Assembly: GCF_965139615.1 (NCBI RefSeq)
Contig: NZ_CBCSIQ010000017.1
Span: forward strand, 35,323 to 99,322
Length of the DNA: 64,000 nucleotides
Reading direction: 5' to 3'
DNA from: Kerstersia similis
Lineage (GTDB): Bacteria > Pseudomonadota > Gammaproteobacteria > Burkholderiales > Burkholderiaceae_B
In this document: positions 61,944 to 64,000 of the stretch, in pieces
How positions within the stretch are numbered: position 1 is the stretch's first letter
Layout: every line of letters starts with the position of its first letter
Position numbers and translations under genes: made by a program
Notes under the pieces: model-generated
The model's input: the letters and a program-made list of their open reading frames with translations, nothing else
What the model was told of the DNA's origin: nothing
Database searches by the model: none

Positions 61944-62399
61944 CTAGCGCTCAAGGTCGCGATTGATGCCGTGATGGATACCGTTCAGGACGCGCTTGTC
62001 GTCGTCGCCCAGTTCCACCGGAATGCCGCGCCGGATCAGGGCAGCGAAGTCTTCGTCAGGGGTCATGACCGTGAGGCTGTAGAGCTTGCCAGGGCCGGTG
62101 TTGACCACGGCGTGTGTCACGCCGGGCTTGAGCAGCAAGGCATCGCCGGCTTTCAAGGGCAGCACCGCGCCATCGGCCCGGGCTTCGCCTTCGCCTGCCA
62201 GGATGAAGAACATTTCATGGGCGCGCTGGTGGACGTTCGGCGGAGTGCGGCCGCCTGGTTCGAATATTTCCACAACGGCGACGAGGTCGCAGTCTTCTCC
62301 TGCGCCGTCGAACAGCAAGGCAAAGTAATTGGTGTCATTGGCCGAGATGCGGTAGGCAGGGCAATCGGCCATGGATTTGAGGATGGCAGTTAACGGCAT
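61944..62399 (-). CDS. Cupin-domain protein
   Basis: 151 residues, one cupin fold. Motif 1 'PPNVHQRAHEMFFILAGEGEA' (His, His, Glu) and motif 2 'GDALLLKPGVTHAVVNTGP' (His) give a metal site. 'PGKLYSLTVMTPDEDFAALI' follows. Such proteins may be ureidoglycolate/ureide-type enzymes, dioxygenase-like enzymes or sensors; the reaction is not readable. It overlaps the end of the cysteine hydrolase gene by 10 bp, so it is part of the same operon. Confidence 0.82.
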   Translation of the reverse strand: MPLTAILKSMADCPAYRISANDTNYFALLFDGAGEDCDLVAVVEIFEPGGRTPPNVHQRAHEMFFILAGEGEARADGAVLPLKAGDALLLKPGVTHAVVNTGPGKLYSLTVMTPDEDFAALIRRGIPVELGDDDKRVLNGIHHGINRDLER

Positions 62400-63175
62400 G
62401 ATTCAAGTCCTTGCAGCAGGTCCGTGCTGAGCGCGGTGAAGCCGAAGCATTGGCGTATGTTGTAGCGAGTGGCTTCCAGGCAGAAGCCGGGAGAGGTCGT
62501 GGCGCAGCAGTCGTCCAGGTAAATGCAGTCGTAGCCCAGGCAGTTCGCATCCATCAGGGTGGCGAGCACGCATTGATCGGCATTGACGCCGGCAAAGAGC
62601 AGGGTCGAGACCTGGAGGTTGCGCAGAATGGCATCCAGCGAGGTATCCCAGAATCCGCTCATGCGGTACTTATCGACCTGGATGTCCTGCGGCGCAGGCT
62701 GCAGTTCATCTACGATGGCGGCCGCCCAGGAGCCGGCCTGCAGCACCGGCGCCTGGTTGGCAGGGAGCGGGTCGCCCAGGCCGGTGCCCCGTCCTGCCGG
62801 GTTGTAGGTGTGCAATAGAGAGGGGCTCAGGTTCAGGCGATCCTGACGATTGCCCCAATTCAGCCAGAGGACGGGGATGCCGGCGTGGCGTACTGCGGGC
62901 AGCAGTTTGCGCAAGGGGGCTATCGGCAAACGCGCGGCGCTGACATCCACGCCGGCCACGGCGGCCAGCCAGCCATCGGGGTGGCAGAAATCGTTCTGCA
63001 TGTCGATGACGACGAGTGCGCTGCGGCTGGCATCCACGGTCAGATGCTGCGGCAGCGCCGGGAAGGCCAAGGGCCGACTGTGGCGCGGCGGGCGCACCAG
63101 CACGGCCTGACGGGCGTTCACCTGCCATTGGTTGGCTGCCGAGGCCCCCAGGGGGAGCAGGGGCTCGGTTTTCAT
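62390..63175 (-). CDS. Isochorismatase-like cysteine hydrolase (RutB/biuret-hydrolase type)
   Basis: 261 residues. The Asp-Lys-Cys triad is visible: 'VVIDMQNDFCHP', 'DKYRMSGFWDTSLDAIL' and 'GVNADQCVLATLMDA'. The 'SGFWDT-LD-ILR' segment and 'ALVDEL-P' type helix resemble RutB ureidoacrylate amidohydrolase; biuret hydrolase belongs to the same superfamily. It probably cleaves a ureide or carbamoyl amide to release ammonia. ATG 63175 overlaps the creatininase-family stop (ATGA). About 45 residues precede the domain. Substrate unknown. Confidence 0.85.
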   Translation of the reverse strand: MKTEPLLPLGASAANQWQVNARQAVLVRPPRHSRPLAFPALPQHLTVDASRSALVVIDMQNDFCHPDGWLAAVAGVDVSAARLPIAPLRKLLPAVRHAGIPVLWLNWGNRQDRLNLSPSLLHTYNPAGRGTGLGDPLPANQAPVLQAGSWAAAIVDELQPAPQDIQVDKYRMSGFWDTSLDAILRNLQVSTLLFAGVNADQCVLATLMDANCLGYDCIYLDDCCATTSPGFCLEATRYNIRQCFGFTALSTDLLQGLESCR

Positions 63176-64000
63176 GCGCGGCTCCTCAAGGCATCCAGCG
63201 GGTAGGCGTGTACCTCGGCGATCAGCTCCACCAGCCCCCTGGCCGAGTGCTCCACAATCGCCTGGCCGCGTTCGGCATCGGCATCCAGGGCATTGCCGCA
63301 GGCGCCCGACAGGTTCATGTCCTGGGTTTGCCAGCCGAAGCCGACTTTTCCTTCGGCGCGCAGATGACGGTAGTTGTTTTCGATTGCGATGGTGGCCGGG
63401 ACGAAGTTGTCGGCCCGGTCCATGTGGACGAGGTCGGGGCGCAGCGCCAGCATCATTGAGGTTTCCTTGCTGCCGCCGTGAATGCCATGTTCGCGTTCGA
63501 GCGCGGGGAATGCCTCGGGATCGGGCGAGCCGAAACTCCAGGTGGCGGCGCAGACTACGAACATGTCCAGGCGCACGCGCAGTTCGCGCGCCACGATGTC
63601 CATGACTTGTGGCTGGCCGCCATGCGAGTTGAACAGCACCAGCTTGCGGATGCCGGCGCGGTGCACGCTTTCCGCGATGTCGGTCCACAGCCCGATCAGG
63701 GTTTCGGTGCTGAGCGTCAAGGTGCCGGGGTAGGCCTGGTGTTCGTTGGATTTGCCGATGGCCTGCATGGGCAGGAAGACGCCGGGGATGTGGTCGGGCA
63801 GCAGTTCGATGGCGCGTTCCACCACCCCGGCATTCAGGCAGGCATCGACATAGACCGGCAGGTGCGGGCCATGTTGCTCGATGGCGGCGACAGGCAGGAT
63901 GGCGACGGTGTCGGCAGGCAGTGCATCGAACTCGGGCCAGGTCATTTCCACCCAGCGTTTGCTGGGGGTGGCGCGCGGAGCAGGGTGGGGGGCGTGAGAG
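63172..64000 (-). CDS. Creatininase-family amidohydrolase (5' end outside window)
   Basis: Metal-binding pattern of the creatininase/formamide hydrolase family: 'EQHGPHLPVYVDA' (Glu, His, Asp), 'LFNSHGGQ' (His) and 'GGSKETSMML' (Glu). The visible ATG at 63951 is preceded by in-frame codons RWVE and an open frame to the window edge, and family members usually have a few residues before 'MTWPEF'. The true start probably lies beyond base 64000. Members hydrolyse creatinine, mycofactocin precursors or cyclic amides. First visible gene of the operon, so more partners, perhaps a transporter, lie outside. Confidence 0.85.
   Translation of the reverse strand, partial: SHAPHPAPRATPSKRWVEMTWPEFDALPADTVAILPVAAIEQHGPHLPVYVDACLNAGVVERAIELLPDHIPGVFLPMQAIGKSNEHQAYPGTLTLSTETLIGLWTDIAESVHRAGIRKLVLFNSHGGQPQVMDIVARELRVRLDMFVVCAATWSFGSPDPEAFPALEREHGIHGGSKETSMMLALRPDLVHMDRADNFVPATIAIENNYRHLRAEGKVGFGWQTQDMNLSGACGNALDADAERGQAIVEHSARGLVELIAEVHAYPLDALRSRA

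Noticed and set aside
1..64000. Insertion sequences, prophage, CRISPR arrays, tRNA or rRNA genes
   Set aside because: I looked for transposase motifs, terminal inverted repeats, regularly spaced repeats and tRNA-like cloverleaf/CCA ends in the gaps and saw none; gaps are short and mostly hold promoters or terminators.

Overview
The window is a GC-rich (roughly 60-65% by eye), gene-dense bacterial chromosome segment with short intergenic gaps. Gene content and order point to a betaproteobacterium of order Burkholderiales, most probably family Alcaligenaceae (Bordetella/Achromobacter/Kerstersia-like). The block metG, apbC, tamA-tamB, dcd, Orn/Lys/Arg decarboxylase and the operon miaB-phoH-ybeY-corC-lnt are typical of that group. 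I cannot name the species. I saw no rRNA, tRNA, insertion sequence, prophage or CRISPR array.

Layout. 1-4.8 kb: a + strand operon of a FecBCD-type ABC importer (binding protein cut by the window start) coupled to two related proteins of unknown function and an FmdE-like protein. 5.2-8.7 kb: GadC-type glutamate/GABA antiporter, a small hypothetical gene and a MocR-family regulator. 8.8-16.6 kb (- strand): an Rcs-like phosphorelay (hybrid kinase with receiver and HPt, RcsB-like regulator, second kinase-like protein without a phosphoacceptor His domain), with a beta-CASP metallohydrolase upstream. 16.9-18.6 kb: META/DUF4377 lipoprotein and TrhO. 18.7-23.5 kb: metG divergent from ahpC-ahpF. 23.7-31.7 kb: small membrane proteins, apbC, tamA-tamB, dcd. 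32-37.5 kb: decarboxylase, YhiN-type flavoprotein, TPR-like gene behind a Fur-box-like site, Mn superoxide dismutase, and a GcvH with no GcvT or GcvP nearby. 37.7-41.1 kb (- strand): DUF945 protein, folA, thyA, OsmC-like protein.

41.1-52.4 kb: a candidate small RNA with its own promoter and a strong terminator, then a compact surface-glycan cluster: initiating sugar-phosphate transferase, UDP-GlcNAc epimerase and UDP-HexNAc dehydrogenase (TviC/TviB type), MurJ/Wzx-like flippase, two GT4 transferases and a double GT4 fusion, followed by aqpZ on the other strand. No Wzy-type polymerase or ligase lies in it. 52.5-58.4 kb (- strand): miaB-ybeZ-ybeY-corC-lnt. 58.5-64 kb (- strand): a catabolic operon (creatininase family, cysteine hydrolase, cupin, AtzG-like, AtzE-family amidase, HpxW/YwrD-like Ntn-hydrolase), probably for amide or ureide nitrogen, running off the window end.

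The least-described items are the 1-4.8 kb transporter operon, the rearranged Rcs-like relay, the GT-GT fusion cluster, the candidate sRNA and the ureide/oxamate-type operon. All functions are inferred from motifs and context. No database search was run.
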